From assembly GCA_965220425.1 (NCBI GenBank), contig OZ244830.1, forward strand, positions 1,922,001 to 1,986,000: DNA of 64,000 nucleotides, in the 5' to 3' direction. The notes beneath the pieces are model-generated. The model ran no database searches and was not told the DNA's origin. It was given only the letters and a program-made list of their open reading frames with translations. This document shows positions 44,163 to 53,267 of this stretch, piece by piece; position 1 is the first letter of the stretch, and the number at the start of each line of letters is the position of its first letter. This DNA is from Azophilus sp965220425 (lineage in GTDB: Bacteria; Pseudomonadota; Gammaproteobacteria; Pseudomonadales; Azotimanducaceae). The position numbers and the translations under genes are program-made.

Positions 44163-46129
44163 CTGAACTTCCAGACCAAACCAAGCCTAATTCGACCCTA
44201 AGTCGTTGACCCGACAAGGTTTCTTTCGCCCATCGTATCGGAATATGTAGCCATGTAAATGGTTGACATTATGCCATTAATATGCTTTGTTTATGGATGT
44301 TATCAGAACATATGGTAGCCATGTACATAGAAAGCGTCCCCAACCGCAACTCGCCGCCCGCCATCCTCCTGCGCGAATCCTTCCGCGAAGACGGCAAAGT
44401 CCGAAAAAGAACCCTCGCCAACCTCTCCAAGTGGCCCGCAACCCTCGTCAAGGGCCTCAAAATCCTCCTCAAGGGCGGCCGCGCCGTCGCCCGCCTCGAG
44501 GACGCCTTCCACATCGCACGCTCCCTACCCCACGGCCATGTCGCCGCCGTGCTCGGCACCCTGAAGAAACTGCGCCTCGACCGCAGCATCGCCGGCACCG
44601 CCTCCCCCGAGCGCCAACGCGTCATTGCCCTGATCGCCGCACGCATCCTCGATCCGGGCTCGAAACTGGCCACCGCCCGGGGCCTGGCGCAGGCCACCGC
44701 GCGCGACTCGCTCGCCGAGACGCTCGGCATCGGGGACACCGACGAGAACGATCTCTACGCCGCCATGGACTGGCTGCTCGACCGTCAGGACGCCATCGAG
44801 CGGCGCCTGGCCAAGCGCCATCTCACCGACGGCGCACTGGTGCTCTACGACCTGACCTCCAGCTACCTGGAAGGCCGCCGCTGTCCGCTGGCCAAGCGCG
44901 GCCATTCCCGCGACGGCAAGCGCGGCAAGCTGCAGATCGAGTTCGGCCTGCTGTGCGACCGCGAGGGCTGCCCGGTGGCGGTCGAGGTGTTCGACGGCAA
45001 CACGGCCGATCCAATGACCGTGGGCACGCAGATCGACAAGCTGCGCCACCGCTTCGGGGTGCACCGGGTGGTGCTGGTGGGCGACCGCGGCATGCTGACC
45101 GAGGCGCGCATCCGCGAGGACGTGAAACCGGCGGGCCTCGACTGGATTAGCGCCTTGCGCTCGTCCGCCATCCGCGAGTTGGTGGAATCGGGGGCGGTGC
45201 AAATGTCGCTGTTCGACGAGACCGACCTGATCGAGATCCGTAGCAAGGCCTATCCGGGCGAACGCCTGATGGTGTGCCGCAATCCGCTGCTGGCCGCCGA
45301 GCGGGCGCGCAAGCGCGAGGACTTGCTGCAAGCGACCGAGGCGTTGCTCGAGCCCATCGCCGCCGCCACGACGCGCGAGAAACGGCGCTTGGCCGGCAAG
45401 GACAAGATCGGCCTGCGGGTCGGCAAGTCGATCGGCAAGTACAAGATGGCCAAGCACTTCGAACTCGACATCGCCGACCACTCGTTCGGCTACCGGCGCA
45501 ACGCCTCCTCCATCGCCCGGGAAGCGGCCCTGGATGGCCTCTACATCGTGCGCACCAGCCTGACGGCGGCCGAACTCGATGCCGAGGGGACCGTGCGCGC
45601 CTACAAGCGCCTGAGCACCGTCGAGCGCGCCTTCAGAAGCCTCAAGACCGTGGACCTCAAGGTGCGGCCCATCTTCCACCATGCCGCCAATCGGGTCCGG
45701 GCGCATGTGTTCTTGTGCATGCTCGCCTACTACGTCGAATGGCACATGCGCCAACGGCTCAAGCCGCTGCTGTTCGACGACGACGATGCGGCCGCTGCCG
45801 AGGCCGCGCGCCCCTCCATCGTGGCGCCGGCCGAGGTCTCGGCATCCGCCAAGGACAAGGCCCGGAGCAAACACACGGCCGACGGCCTGCCGGTGCACAG
45901 CTTCCGCACACTGCTCGGCGACTTGGCGACCGTCGCCAAGAACCGGGTCGTCCCCAATATCCCCGGTTCCGAACCGTTCGAGACGATCACCCGGCCAACC
46001 AAATTACAGCGCCAAGCGCTCGCCCTGCTCGGAGTGCGTCTATAGGCTGTACCCAGTAACGACACCGCCGAATTTTAATTACATATTGAAAAAACAACGA
46101 GTTATGATGCGCTCACATTGGAAGTTCAG
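44163..46129 (+). mobile_element. IS1634-family element
   Basis: Ends CTGAACTTCCA (44163) and its inverse TGGAAGTTCAG (to 46129). Target duplication CTTAAC at 44157-44162 and, after removing the IS66 element, at 46130-46131 plus 49115-49118. One transposase gene inside. Confidence 0.9.
44321..46045 (+). CDS. IS1634/IS4-type transposase
   Basis: ATG at 44321 (MYIESVPNRNSPPAILLRES) gives 574 codons; an upstream in-frame ATG at 44282 adds a poor leader. DDE-like residues: LYDLTSSYLEG, VVLVGDRGMLTEARI and STVERAFRSLKTVDLKVRPI (the E of the YREK-like motif). Intact. Confidence 0.92.
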   Translation: MYIESVPNRNSPPAILLRESFREDGKVRKRTLANLSKWPATLVKGLKILLKGGRAVARLEDAFHIARSLPHGHVAAVLGTLKKLRLDRSIAGTASPERQRVIALIAARILDPGSKLATARGLAQATARDSLAETLGIGDTDENDLYAAMDWLLDRQDAIERRLAKRHLTDGALVLYDLTSSYLEGRRCPLAKRGHSRDGKRGKLQIEFGLLCDREGCPVAVEVFDGNTADPMTVGTQIDKLRHRFGVHRVVLVGDRGMLTEARIREDVKPAGLDWISALRSSAIRELVESGAVQMSLFDETDLIEIRSKAYPGERLMVCRNPLLAAERARKREDLLQATEALLEPIAAATTREKRRLAGKDKIGLRVGKSIGKYKMAKHFELDIADHSFGYRRNASSIAREAALDGLYIVRTSLTAAELDAEGTVRAYKRLSTVERAFRSLKTVDLKVRPIFHHAANRVRAHVFLCMLAYYVEWHMRQRLKPLLFDDDDAAAAEAARPSIVAPAEVSASAKDKARSKHTADGLPVHSFRTLLGDLATVAKNRVVPNIPGSEPFETITRPTKLQRQALALLGVRL

Positions 46130-46279
46130 CTGTAAGCGTTCGCTCGTCTTGTGTGCGTAGGGCGGAGAGATTGAAGGTAATCGGCCCCGATTGTGCCAGC
46201 CGGCATTGGCGGGCAATCCCGGTGGCGCCGGACCCATGCGCGGCTGGACACATCGAACCGGCCGTGCTATATCGGGTGT

Positions 46280-48160
46280 ATGAATGGGCATTCGATAGCG
46301 GATTTTGTGGAATTGCCGGCGACGCCGGCGGTGGTTTCGATGCCGGGATCGGACGGCGGCGGCGGTCATTGGAGCGCGGAGTGTTGGCGGCGGGAGGTGA
46401 TCGAGGCGCGCAGCCGGGCGGGCGCGCTGGCCGCCATTCACCGTCAGAACAAGGCGAAGCTGGAAGCGGCGCGGGCCGAGATTCGCGAGTTGCGCCGGCA
46501 GGCGAAGGAGCCGCTGCGGGCGGCGGCCGAGGCGGCGCGTTTGCGTCGGCTTCTCGAACAGATGTCGGTGGATCCGCGCCGGCGGTCGACGATCGCGTCG
46601 TTGCGCCAGGAGAATGGCGACCTGCGTCGCGAGCTGGAGGCGCTGCGCGAGGCGAATGCGGCCTTGCGGCAGGCCCTGGAGGGGCCGCAGGAGAGCGGTC
46701 GGCTGGCGCGTCGGATCGCGGCGTTGGAGCAGCAGCTATGCGCGTTGAAGGCGATGCGTTCGAACGCCGCCCGGCACCGTTTCGGTGATCGCAGCGAGCG
46801 GCTGGCGCGGGCCGCCGCGCCGCGCCGGCGGGGTCAGCAACCGGGCTGTCCGGGTCCTGGGCGGACGCCACGTGCGGCGCTTGAGGCGCGTCCCGAGATC
46901 CGGGAACTGCCGACTGCCGAGCGGAGTTGCCGGCAGTGCGGCCAGCCGTATGCCGCGCACGGATTTATCGAGTCCGAGCTCATCGAGATCCAAGTCGTGG
47001 CGCACACGCGGCGCCTCCGTCGGCAGCGGTATCGCAAGGTTTGCGGCTGCGCCGGGCCGGCCACCGTGGCCGCGCCCCCCGTGCCCCGCCTGTTTCCCCA
47101 CACCGCCTATGGGATCTCGGTGTGGGCCACGCTGCTGCTGGAGCGCTTTGCGGGCCAGCGCCCCTTCCGCCAGATTGCGCGCTGGATGACGTGCCACGGC
47201 CTGCCGATCTCGCCGGGCACGCTGTGTGATCGCCTGGGCGATCTGGCGAGTTTGTTCGAACCGCTGTCGCAGGCGATCCGCGCGCATCTGGTGACCGCCC
47301 GGGTACTTCAGGGCGACGAGACCTCGTGGCGGGTTCAGGACAGTCGGCGTGACGGTGGGGGGCGGCGCGCCTGGTTGTGGGTGGGTCGGAGCCGCGACGC
47401 CGTCTGGTTCCACATCGACCCGGAGCGCAGCCGCAAGGCGGCGCTCAAGGTGTTCAAGGGCGCCCAGGTCGGCTCCATCCTGGTCAGCGACCGCTTCAGC
47501 AGCTACGTCGCGTTGGCGCGCGAACTCGGCCTCGTGCCGGCTGTCTGTTGGGCCCATGCCCGGCGGGATTATGTGGACTGCGAGGGGGCAGAGGACAATC
47601 CGTGGAAACGCGGCTGGCTTGAGCGGTTCGCCGAAATCTACCGGACCCAGCGCCGCCGGCTGCACCAGTACCGGCCCGGCCAGGACCGGCAGAGCCAGGA
47701 CTTCCACGCCGCGCAACAGGCGCTCACGGCGCAGGTGTCGGCGCTGTTCGCCGACGCTGAAGCGGAGCTTGCCGGCCGAACCGAGGGGGAGCCGCGGGCC
47801 GAGCCCCTGCGCCGCTTGCTCGAATGGCGCCAGGGGCTTGAGCGGTTCGTCGCCGATCCCGAGGTGCCGATCGACAACAACGCCTGCGAACGCAGCCTGC
47901 GAGCGCCGGTCATCGGCCGCAAGCTCAGCTTCGGCAACGACAGTTGGATCGGCGCGCGCCTGACGGCCATGCTGTACGGCGTCTTCGCCACCCTGAAGCG
48001 CAACGACATCGACCTCGACCATTGGCTGCATGACTGGCTCACCGCCTGTGCCGAGGCGGGCGGACCGCCGACCGACCTGACGCCCTGGCTGCCCTGGTCG
48101 ATGACAGCGACGGAACGTGAACGGTTGCAACAGCCGCGCGCGCCGCCCCGTCATGCCTGA
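46280..48160 (+). CDS. IS66-family transposase
   Basis: ATG at 46280 (MNGHSIADFVELPATP) gives 626 codons. A long N-terminal coiled coil, zinc-binding region (SCRQCGQPYAAHGF; KVCGCAG) and the IS66 core follow: LQGDETSWRVQDS, SILVSDRFSSYVALA with VCWAHARRDYVD, and DNNACERSLR.. IGRKLSF. Intact; it overlaps the DUF4338 gene by eight bases. Confidence 0.92.
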   Translation: MNGHSIADFVELPATPAVVSMPGSDGGGGHWSAECWRREVIEARSRAGALAAIHRQNKAKLEAARAEIRELRRQAKEPLRAAAEAARLRRLLEQMSVDPRRRSTIASLRQENGDLRRELEALREANAALRQALEGPQESGRLARRIAALEQQLCALKAMRSNAARHRFGDRSERLARAAAPRRRGQQPGCPGPGRTPRAALEARPEIRELPTAERSCRQCGQPYAAHGFIESELIEIQVVAHTRRLRRQRYRKVCGCAGPATVAAPPVPRLFPHTAYGISVWATLLLERFAGQRPFRQIARWMTCHGLPISPGTLCDRLGDLASLFEPLSQAIRAHLVTARVLQGDETSWRVQDSRRDGGGRRAWLWVGRSRDAVWFHIDPERSRKAALKVFKGAQVGSILVSDRFSSYVALARELGLVPAVCWAHARRDYVDCEGAEDNPWKRGWLERFAEIYRTQRRRLHQYRPGQDRQSQDFHAAQQALTAQVSALFADAEAELAGRTEGEPRAEPLRRLLEWRQGLERFVADPEVPIDNNACERSLRAPVIGRKLSFGNDSWIGARLTAMLYGVFATLKRNDIDLDHWLHDWLTACAEAGGPPTDLTPWLPWSMTATERERLQQPRAPPRHA

Positions 48161-49067
48161 GCCCGCCGATGCGTTGGACGGCGTCCCCGCCGACCACGTC
48201 GTGTGCCACTATCACGGGCGCGACTTCACGGCCGCGGAGATGTGCCTGTTGCGCGCCTTGATCGCCAGTCCGCCGGCCCGGCACCGGGCCGCGTTGTCGC
48301 GCGCCTTCTGCGAGCGCATCGCCTGGCTGCGGCCCGACGGTGGACTCAAGGACATGGCCGCTCGCGTGGCCATGCTCGCCATGCACCGCGACGGCTGGAT
48401 CGCGCTGCCGCCGCCGCGCCGTCCCCGCTACCCGCCACGGCCCGTCAACCCGCAACTGAGCCAGCCGCCGCTACTGCCGCCGCCGGCCACTCTCGATGAG
48501 GCCCGACCCCTCCACCTGGTCCGCATCAGCGCACGCGACCGCCACGCCAGCGACCAGTGGAACGCTTGCGTCGCGGCCCATCACTACCTCGGCTACACCC
48601 CGCTGACCGGCGCCCAGATGCGCTACGCCGCCTACGACCGCTTCGGCTGCCCCCTGGCCATGCTCGGCTTCGCCGCCGCCGCCTGGCATCTCGCACCCCG
48701 CGACCGCTTCATCGGATGGTCACCCCAGACCCGACAACGCCACCTCGGCCAGATCGTCAACAACTCCCGCCTGCTCGTGCTGCCCTGGGCGCGCCTGCCC
48801 AACCTCGTCTCCCACCTGTTCAAACTCATCCGCGGCCGCCTCGCCGACGACTGGCAGGCCCAGTACCGCATCACGCCCGTGCTCATCGAAACCTTCGTCG
48901 AAACACCCCGCTTCACCGGAACCGTCTACCAGGCCTCCGGATGGCTCCCCGTCGGAACCACCCAGGGCCGGGGACGCCAGGACACCCACAGAAACCACAC
49001 CCTGCCCAAAAAGAACATCTGGCTCTTGCCCCTGAGCAAAGACTGGAAACGCATCCTCAACCGGTAA
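48153..49067 (+). CDS. DUF4338 (DruA-like) passenger protein
   Basis: ATG at 48153 gives 304 codons, overlapping the transposase stop. The C-terminal half has the DUF4338 signature: WNACVAAHHYLGYTPLTGAQ, IGWSPQTRQRHLGQIVNNSR, YRITPVLIETFVETPRFTGT, then GTTQGRGRQDTHRN. DUF4338 is the DruA family of the Druantia antiphage system, but copies inside IS66-type elements probably serve the element. Which applies here is not decidable from sequence. Confidence 0.8.
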   Translation: MPEPADALDGVPADHVVCHYHGRDFTAAEMCLLRALIASPPARHRAALSRAFCERIAWLRPDGGLKDMAARVAMLAMHRDGWIALPPPRRPRYPPRPVNPQLSQPPLLPPPATLDEARPLHLVRISARDRHASDQWNACVAAHHYLGYTPLTGAQMRYAAYDRFGCPLAMLGFAAAAWHLAPRDRFIGWSPQTRQRHLGQIVNNSRLLVLPWARLPNLVSHLFKLIRGRLADDWQAQYRITPVLIETFVETPRFTGTVYQASGWLPVGTTQGRGRQDTHRNHTLPKKNIWLLPLSKDWKRILNR

Positions 49068-49118
49068 AACATCTACCCGTCAAACACAAGACGAGCGAAC
49101 GCTTACGTTCAGCTTAAC

Positions 49119-50592
49119 GTCATCCGAGTCTTTCGCAGATTTCCTGGACACCTGCGAAGATCTTGGCATCGTCAAGGTATTCAACCTGACCGGTTGGCAA
49201 CGACAGCACAAGAGACTCTTTGCGTGGCAGCGAACGAGAGGGCGTGCTCCAAGACAGCGCGAAGATGATCCAGCAGAGGTGACCACATTTCTGTCTGCGA
49301 CAGACACGAACGACACGTTGAGGTCGCTCACGTCACTTCCGTTCTATTGCGAACTGATCCTTGATCGAATCGGTGAGTCTGGTGTCCCGATAGTTCGCGA
49401 TGACGTGGAATTGCTGAATACGGTTATCGACGAAATGGTCACACGCGAAAGAGAAAAAGGACTGCTTCACGAGAGTTACTTCGAGGAAGACGGCCTCGCG
49501 GATTGGATGGAGGAAATTGCGGTTGACTACGTCGAAGGGCAAGGGTACGCCGAGACCGACCAAGCCAGGGAGTATGGGGAGTATGTCCTACAGTCGAACC
49601 TCGACAGCGACAGGAGGGATGACATCCTACGGAGCCTTCTTCAGTTCCCGTTATTCTCGCCAAGCGAAGGTACCGGTAGGATTGCATTTGCCCACGACCT
49701 CATTGCCCAGGCGTTGGCTGCTCGCTTCTACCTCAAGCAAATCGGCCGCCAACGGACCAGTGTGTTTAGCCGACTGGTGGGTGTCGACTTCGAGGATCCC
49801 GTTCTTTTACGATTCGTCGCGAGTCGGCTTACGCCCGAAATGACAGCTTTCGTTTTCGATCGGGTCCGGAATGGAGTCGTCACAGAAGCCGACTACGGGG
49901 CCGCATTGTTTTTGCTTTTGTTGGTTCGACCCGACCGGGATCTTGTGGCAAGGGAGAATCTTCAGTTTGCAGGACAGAATCTCGCTGGCGTCCCCTTCGT
50001 CGACCGCGATTTGGCTGAACATCGTTTTATCGAGTGCAACCTATCCAGGGTCTCTTTCAGGGACTGCGATCTTCGTGGAGCTTCGTTTGAAGGAGCGTTT
50101 TTGAGCCGAACTCGATTCGTCGATTGTGATCTTGCAGAGGCCCGATTTGGAAACATTAACCGGATCGAGTCCATCGCCTTCGGCAAGACAATCATTCATG
50201 ACAACGTCGCGATTAGAGATCGGCTCTTTAGAGAAACAGGCAGAACGCTCGACGTGCTAGCCGACCCGTGCCCGACGGCCCTTCAAGTGGTTAAGTTGCT
50301 TAGCAAATTTGTAACTCCCCTCGGCCGAGCACGACGTAATCAGCTCGATGAAAGAGGGCTTCTGGCTGGCCGACGGGTTAGGGGCGCGCCGTCTGTGGAC
50401 GCTTGCGTGCGCGAGTTGGTGCAGTTCGGATATCTCACTGGACCCGACTTTCGGCGTCGTTACTCGCGTTGCGCAGGTGACGGATACCGAGAAATTGTGA
50501 TGGCGGTGAAGGATGGCGCCTTGAGCGAGGGGATCGGTAACGTAGTAGGGAGGCTCTGTCGCCGCGCTGGTTGCCTTCACCAAGTGCATTGA
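49119..50592 (+). pseudogene. NACHT/STAND NTPase, piece 3 of 3 (C-terminal domains)
   Basis: Continues TSSESFADFLDTCEDLGIVK in the piece-2 frame and is open to 50592 (490 codons). NACHT helical region: LRSLTSLPFYCELILDRIGE, LLQFPLFSPSEGTGRIAFAH. Pentapeptide-like repeats follow near 49975-50150 (AGVPFVDRDLAEHRFIECNL, SRVSFRDCDLRGASFEGAFL). The C-terminal domain reads CPTALQVVKLLSKFVTPLG, LDERGLLAGRR, LTGPDFRRR. No internal start is convincing, so it is probably not expressed alone. Confidence 0.85.
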
Positions 50593-50710
50593 GAGAGTCA
50601 ATTTCGCAGGACAATTTGTTCCGGGCGTGCTCACCGCACGAAGCACCGGCCGCCAGATTACGGCAGGGGCCATCAAAGGGCGATTGTCTCTGCGTCGCCG
50701 AGGCGACGGC

Positions 50711-50881
50711 ATGAACCCAATCACCGACGAGCAGATTCTCAACGACATCATCGAGCGGCTCTCCCAGGGCGTTCTGCCCTGGCGCAGGCCCTGGTCCGAC
50801 TCGACCAAGGTAGTCGTCATAGGATCCATGAATTACTCGGCCACAATGTGGCCAAGCAACCTCCGGGCACCCAAAGTGTGA
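50711..50881 (+). pseudogene. ArdC-like antirestriction protein, N-terminal fragment
   Basis: MNPITDEQILNDIIERLSQG then VLPWRRPWS matches the start of ArdC/DUF1738 proteins (I..IL..LE.GVVPWRKPW). It then loses similarity (TKVVVIGSMNYSATMW) and stops next to an IS21-like end. Only about 35 of roughly 300 residues remain. Confidence 0.55.
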
Positions 50882-50952
50882 ATCGGCATGGAGGTCGGGC
50901 ACTGATCGGCATGCTAACTTATTGACCTTACAGGACAAGAGGGGTCAAGGGG
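50873..50952. repeat. Solo IS21-type terminal sequence
   Basis: Read on the minus strand: TTGACCCCTCTTGT, then GTCAATAAGTTAGCATGCCG. This matches the 23255-23335 site. No transposase is adjacent. Confidence 0.45.
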
Positions 50953-51005
50953 TGTGCGCCGACTCACACTCCCGGACTTTATGGCCGCGAGTTTCCAAAC
51001 TCACT

Positions 51006-51677
51006 TCACCCGAGTAGGTCCTCCGGCCTGAACAGCAGAGAAAAACTCCGGAAGTGGCGTTCGAACAAGTCCGACTCCGCGGGAACCTTGAACTCCCTGG
51101 CCTTGTTTACGGCCGCCTCGGCCGACCTGTCGAACTCGGCATTGCCGCTCGACTCGACCACCGTGACGCTGACCACGCGGCCGGTTGGTATCAGCTCAAC
51201 GAGCAACTTGGCATCCATGCCGCGCCGGGCGCTCAGCGGTCGCGACCAGTTGGCGACCACCCGCTGACGGATGGCCAGCCGGTAGCTCGCGGCGACGGTT
51301 TCGTAGTCGCTCGCGGCGAGTTCGCTGGCCTCGGATTCGATAGCCTGAGCGAATAAGTGCCGGTCGAGCGCCTTCAGGCGCTGCATGTCACGCTCAAGAT
51401 CCTGTTTCCACTGCTCTTCTCGCCGGTTGACGGAGGTTGTCTTGGGTTCGCCGTCCAGCAGGCGCTCAGTTTCCGGCTTGTGCGGCGGCGTCTCGACCCA
51501 CGTAGGAGACTCCTCACCCGACGACTTCGTTTTCCGGACACCCGGCTGCAGCACAAGCAAATGCGACTGGACGATGACCGGCTTGAATTCCCGTGCCTGC
51601 TGCTTGACCGGATCCCAGACCAACAACAGCGCGCCAACTGCGGCGAGGTGGACAATCGCCGCCAGCAACAAGGGCAC
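51006..51677 (-). CDS. tolA: TolA/TonB-type envelope protein
   Basis: 223 codons from a GTG at 51677. N-terminal membrane anchor (LLLAAIVHLAAVGALLLVWD), charged central helix, and a C-terminal TonB/TolA domain (VVANWSRPLSARRGMDAKLL, VELIPTGRVVSVTVVESSGN, then EFDRSAEAAV). TolA links the inner membrane TolQR complex to the outer membrane. The true start may be slightly upstream, since the GTG leaves no charged n-region. A tolR remnant precedes it; tolB is absent. Confidence 0.75.
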   Translation of the reverse strand: MPLLLAAIVHLAAVGALLLVWDPVKQQAREFKPVIVQSHLLVLQPGVRKTKSSGEESPTWVETPPHKPETERLLDGEPKTTSVNRREEQWKQDLERDMQRLKALDRHLFAQAIESEASELAASDYETVAASYRLAIRQRVVANWSRPLSARRGMDAKLLVELIPTGRVVSVTVVESSGNAEFDRSAEAAVNKAREFKVPAESDLFERHFRSFSLLFRPEDLLG

Positions 51678-51708
51678 GCTGTAATAGCGGAACGCGTGCT
51701 GCGTTCGA

Positions 51709-51930
51709 TCAGCCTCCGAGGTCCAGCGGTTCCGTGATCGGGCCGACGCTCTCGGCGACCGCCTCCTGCAGCACGGACATCACCCGAACCACCATGCCGG
51801 AGTCGAGGCAGTGGTCGGCCTTGACGAAGACCGCAGCATTCTGCCGGGCGCGCAGGATCTCCGCAGCCTGGTCTTCAAGCGAATACTCCGTTACCCGGAT
51901 GCCTTCGTCCTCGACATTACGAAAACGATG
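51709..51930 (-). pseudogene. tolR: TolR/ExbD C-terminal fragment
   Basis: The minus frame reads GIRVTEYSLEDQAAEILRAR, QNAAVFVKADHCLDSG, VVRVMSVLQEAVAESV, then ITEPLDLGG-stop at 51709. This is the periplasmic domain of TolR/ExbD. The N-terminal membrane segment is missing: sense breaks near 51930, before the GIY-YIG gene. It is the expected upstream neighbour of tolA. Confidence 0.7.
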
Positions 51931-51958
51931 GGCGTGCAGAACAGAATTAGGCGGCCCT

Positions 51959-52303
51959 TCATTCGGGTGTGCCGTGAGCGTGTAGGGGTTTTCTGTCTTG
52001 CATGTTCATCAAGGGTTGGTAGGTAGCAATCAGCCTTCTTTCAATCAGTGACCTGGCAGCGGCTTCCGTCACTGTCATGGCATGGATATGGGTGGCTCCA
52101 CGTCCAACAGCCTCATCCCAGCGTTCATGGTTGAAAAAACGATCGGAAAATGAACCGGTTTGTCCGACGTACAAAGGCTGCCAACGATTGTCTCGACTTA
52201 CATATGTGAAAATATAAACGCCCGGAACATCGTTCCACGTTCCCCCAGGAGAATACACATAGAACGTCCAATCCAGCCAATGAGCGGTCTTTTGGTCAGC
52301 CAA
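51959..52303 (-). CDS. GIY-YIG-like nuclease domain protein
   Basis: 114 codons. PGVYIFTYVSRDNRWQPLYV then GQTGSFSDRFFNHERWDEA fits GIY-YIG (here GVY...YVG), with an Arg and a late LIERRLIATYQPLMN (Glu, Asn). Small proteins of this kind may be nuclease-derived; activity uncertain. It follows a membrane-anchored hypothetical by four bases. Confidence 0.7.
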   Translation of the reverse strand: MADQKTAHWLDWTFYVYSPGGTWNDVPGVYIFTYVSRDNRWQPLYVGQTGSFSDRFFNHERWDEAVGRGATHIHAMTVTEAAARSLIERRLIATYQPLMNMQDRKPLHAHGTPE

Positions 52304-52306
52304 GAG

Positions 52307-52840
52307 TCAATGCCTGCCGGCTCTAGGTGGCAGATCGGCATGGGGCAGTGGTGGAGGCTCCGGTTGCGGCGTCGGCGGCGGAGCGCGTTCGCCCAGCAAT
52401 TTGTCTCTCAATTCAATTGCCAAAACGTCAAGAACGCCTTTTTCCTCAATGCCGTTCTCGTATGCGCACTCCTTAATCTCAGCGTCCTGCGTTGGGTCAG
52501 GTTCGAACGTGTTGTGTACGTAGTCGAAACAAAACTGCTGAATCTCGTAAGCACTCTTGTCGCATACCTGTTCTCGAAGTGTCGCGGCCACGCGCTCCAA
52601 CCACTCAGAGGCGTCAAGAGCGTCTGAAATTTTCCGGCCAAGCTCCGTCAGACGCAAAGGACTGCCGGTTGAAACCGGGACCGGTGGCAGTCGCTGAAAA
52701 ATTTGGTCGATCTTTTTAAGAATCTTCTCAAGGCTTTTGGTCGTGGTGGACTTGAATTCTGTCATTCGTCCAACCCAGATCCCGATCCCGAGGACCGCAG
52801 CCAGAGCCATCAGCACTAAGCGACCATCAATATCTGGCAT
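52307..52840 (-). CDS. Membrane-anchored conserved hypothetical protein
   Basis: 177 codons. One N-terminal membrane segment (LVLMALAAVLGIGIWVG), a short coiled coil, then a domain with PLRLTELGRKISDALDASEW, KSAYEIQQFCFDYV, KECAYENGIEEKGVLDVLAI and ELRDKLL, and a Pro-rich tail. I recall this as a recurrent unnamed family; function unknown. It precedes the GIY-YIG gene on the same strand and is probably co-transcribed. Confidence 0.7.
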   Translation of the reverse strand: MPDIDGRLVLMALAAVLGIGIWVGRMTEFKSTTTKSLEKILKKIDQIFQRLPPVPVSTGSPLRLTELGRKISDALDASEWLERVAATLREQVCDKSAYEIQQFCFDYVHNTFEPDPTQDAEIKECAYENGIEEKGVLDVLAIELRDKLLGERAPPPTPQPEPPPLPHADLPPRAGRH

Positions 52841-52879
52841 TAAGAACTTTCCTCGTCACGAAGGCCATCGTGGGCAACT

Positions 52880-53137
52880 TCACCGCTCTCCCCACGGACG
52901 GGCCACTGACTGACCCAGGGAGCGCCAGTCGAACCGCTTGACGCCGAGAGCGATTTCGATGTTATGGACCACAGTTGGGTCGACAATGAACGCAAAGTCA
53001 TTACTGAATATTGCCAACGTCCGCCCGATTGGTTTCAGAATCAGAGGGAACTCGCCATCTGGGCCCCTACGGCAATTTCCGCCTTTGGGGTGCGCCATGA
53101 CAATCACATCGCCAAGGACCGCAGCCCCGTTGACCAA
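52880..53137 (-). CDS. Small hypothetical, doubtful
   Basis: 85-codon frame on the same strand as the downstream pair (MVNGAAVLGDVIVMAHPKGG ... LAIFSNDFAFIVDPTVVHNI). No family recognised. The plus strand is also open across most of it, so support is weak. Confidence 0.3.
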   Translation of the reverse strand: MVNGAAVLGDVIVMAHPKGGNCRRGPDGEFPLILKPIGRTLAIFSNDFAFIVDPTVVHNIEIALGVKRFDWRSLGQSVARPWGER

Positions 53138-53267
53138 CCCGGCGACTAGGAAGCTTACAGCGTCCGATAAGGACCCTCAGAGCCGATTGGTGTTGCGCCA
53201 CAGACACTTCTCCTTTTCCAAGTGCCGATCATACAAGCCAATTTCATTTTTGGCACTATCGCACTAG

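Larger units (their letters stand above)
46132..49106 (+). mobile_element. IS66-type element with DUF4338 passenger
   Basis: Ends GTAAGCGTTCGCTCGTCTTG (46132) and the inverse at 49106. The 8-bp duplication GTTCAGCT sits at 46124-46131 and 49107-49114. It lies two bases past the IS1634 right end. It carries a single TnpC-type transposase and a DUF4338 gene; tnpA/tnpB are absent. Confidence 0.92.

Noticed and set aside
44525..45898. 457-codon minus-strand frame opposite the IS1634 transposase
   Set aside because: Shadow of an intact transposase; Gly/His/Gln-rich with no domain.
46736..48154. 472-codon minus-strand frame opposite the IS66 transposase
   Set aside because: Shadow of a gene with clear IS66 motifs.
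48153..49067. A Druantia defence system
   Set aside because: Only a DruA-like gene is present, inside an IS; none of the other Druantia components, including the large helicase DruE, is seen.
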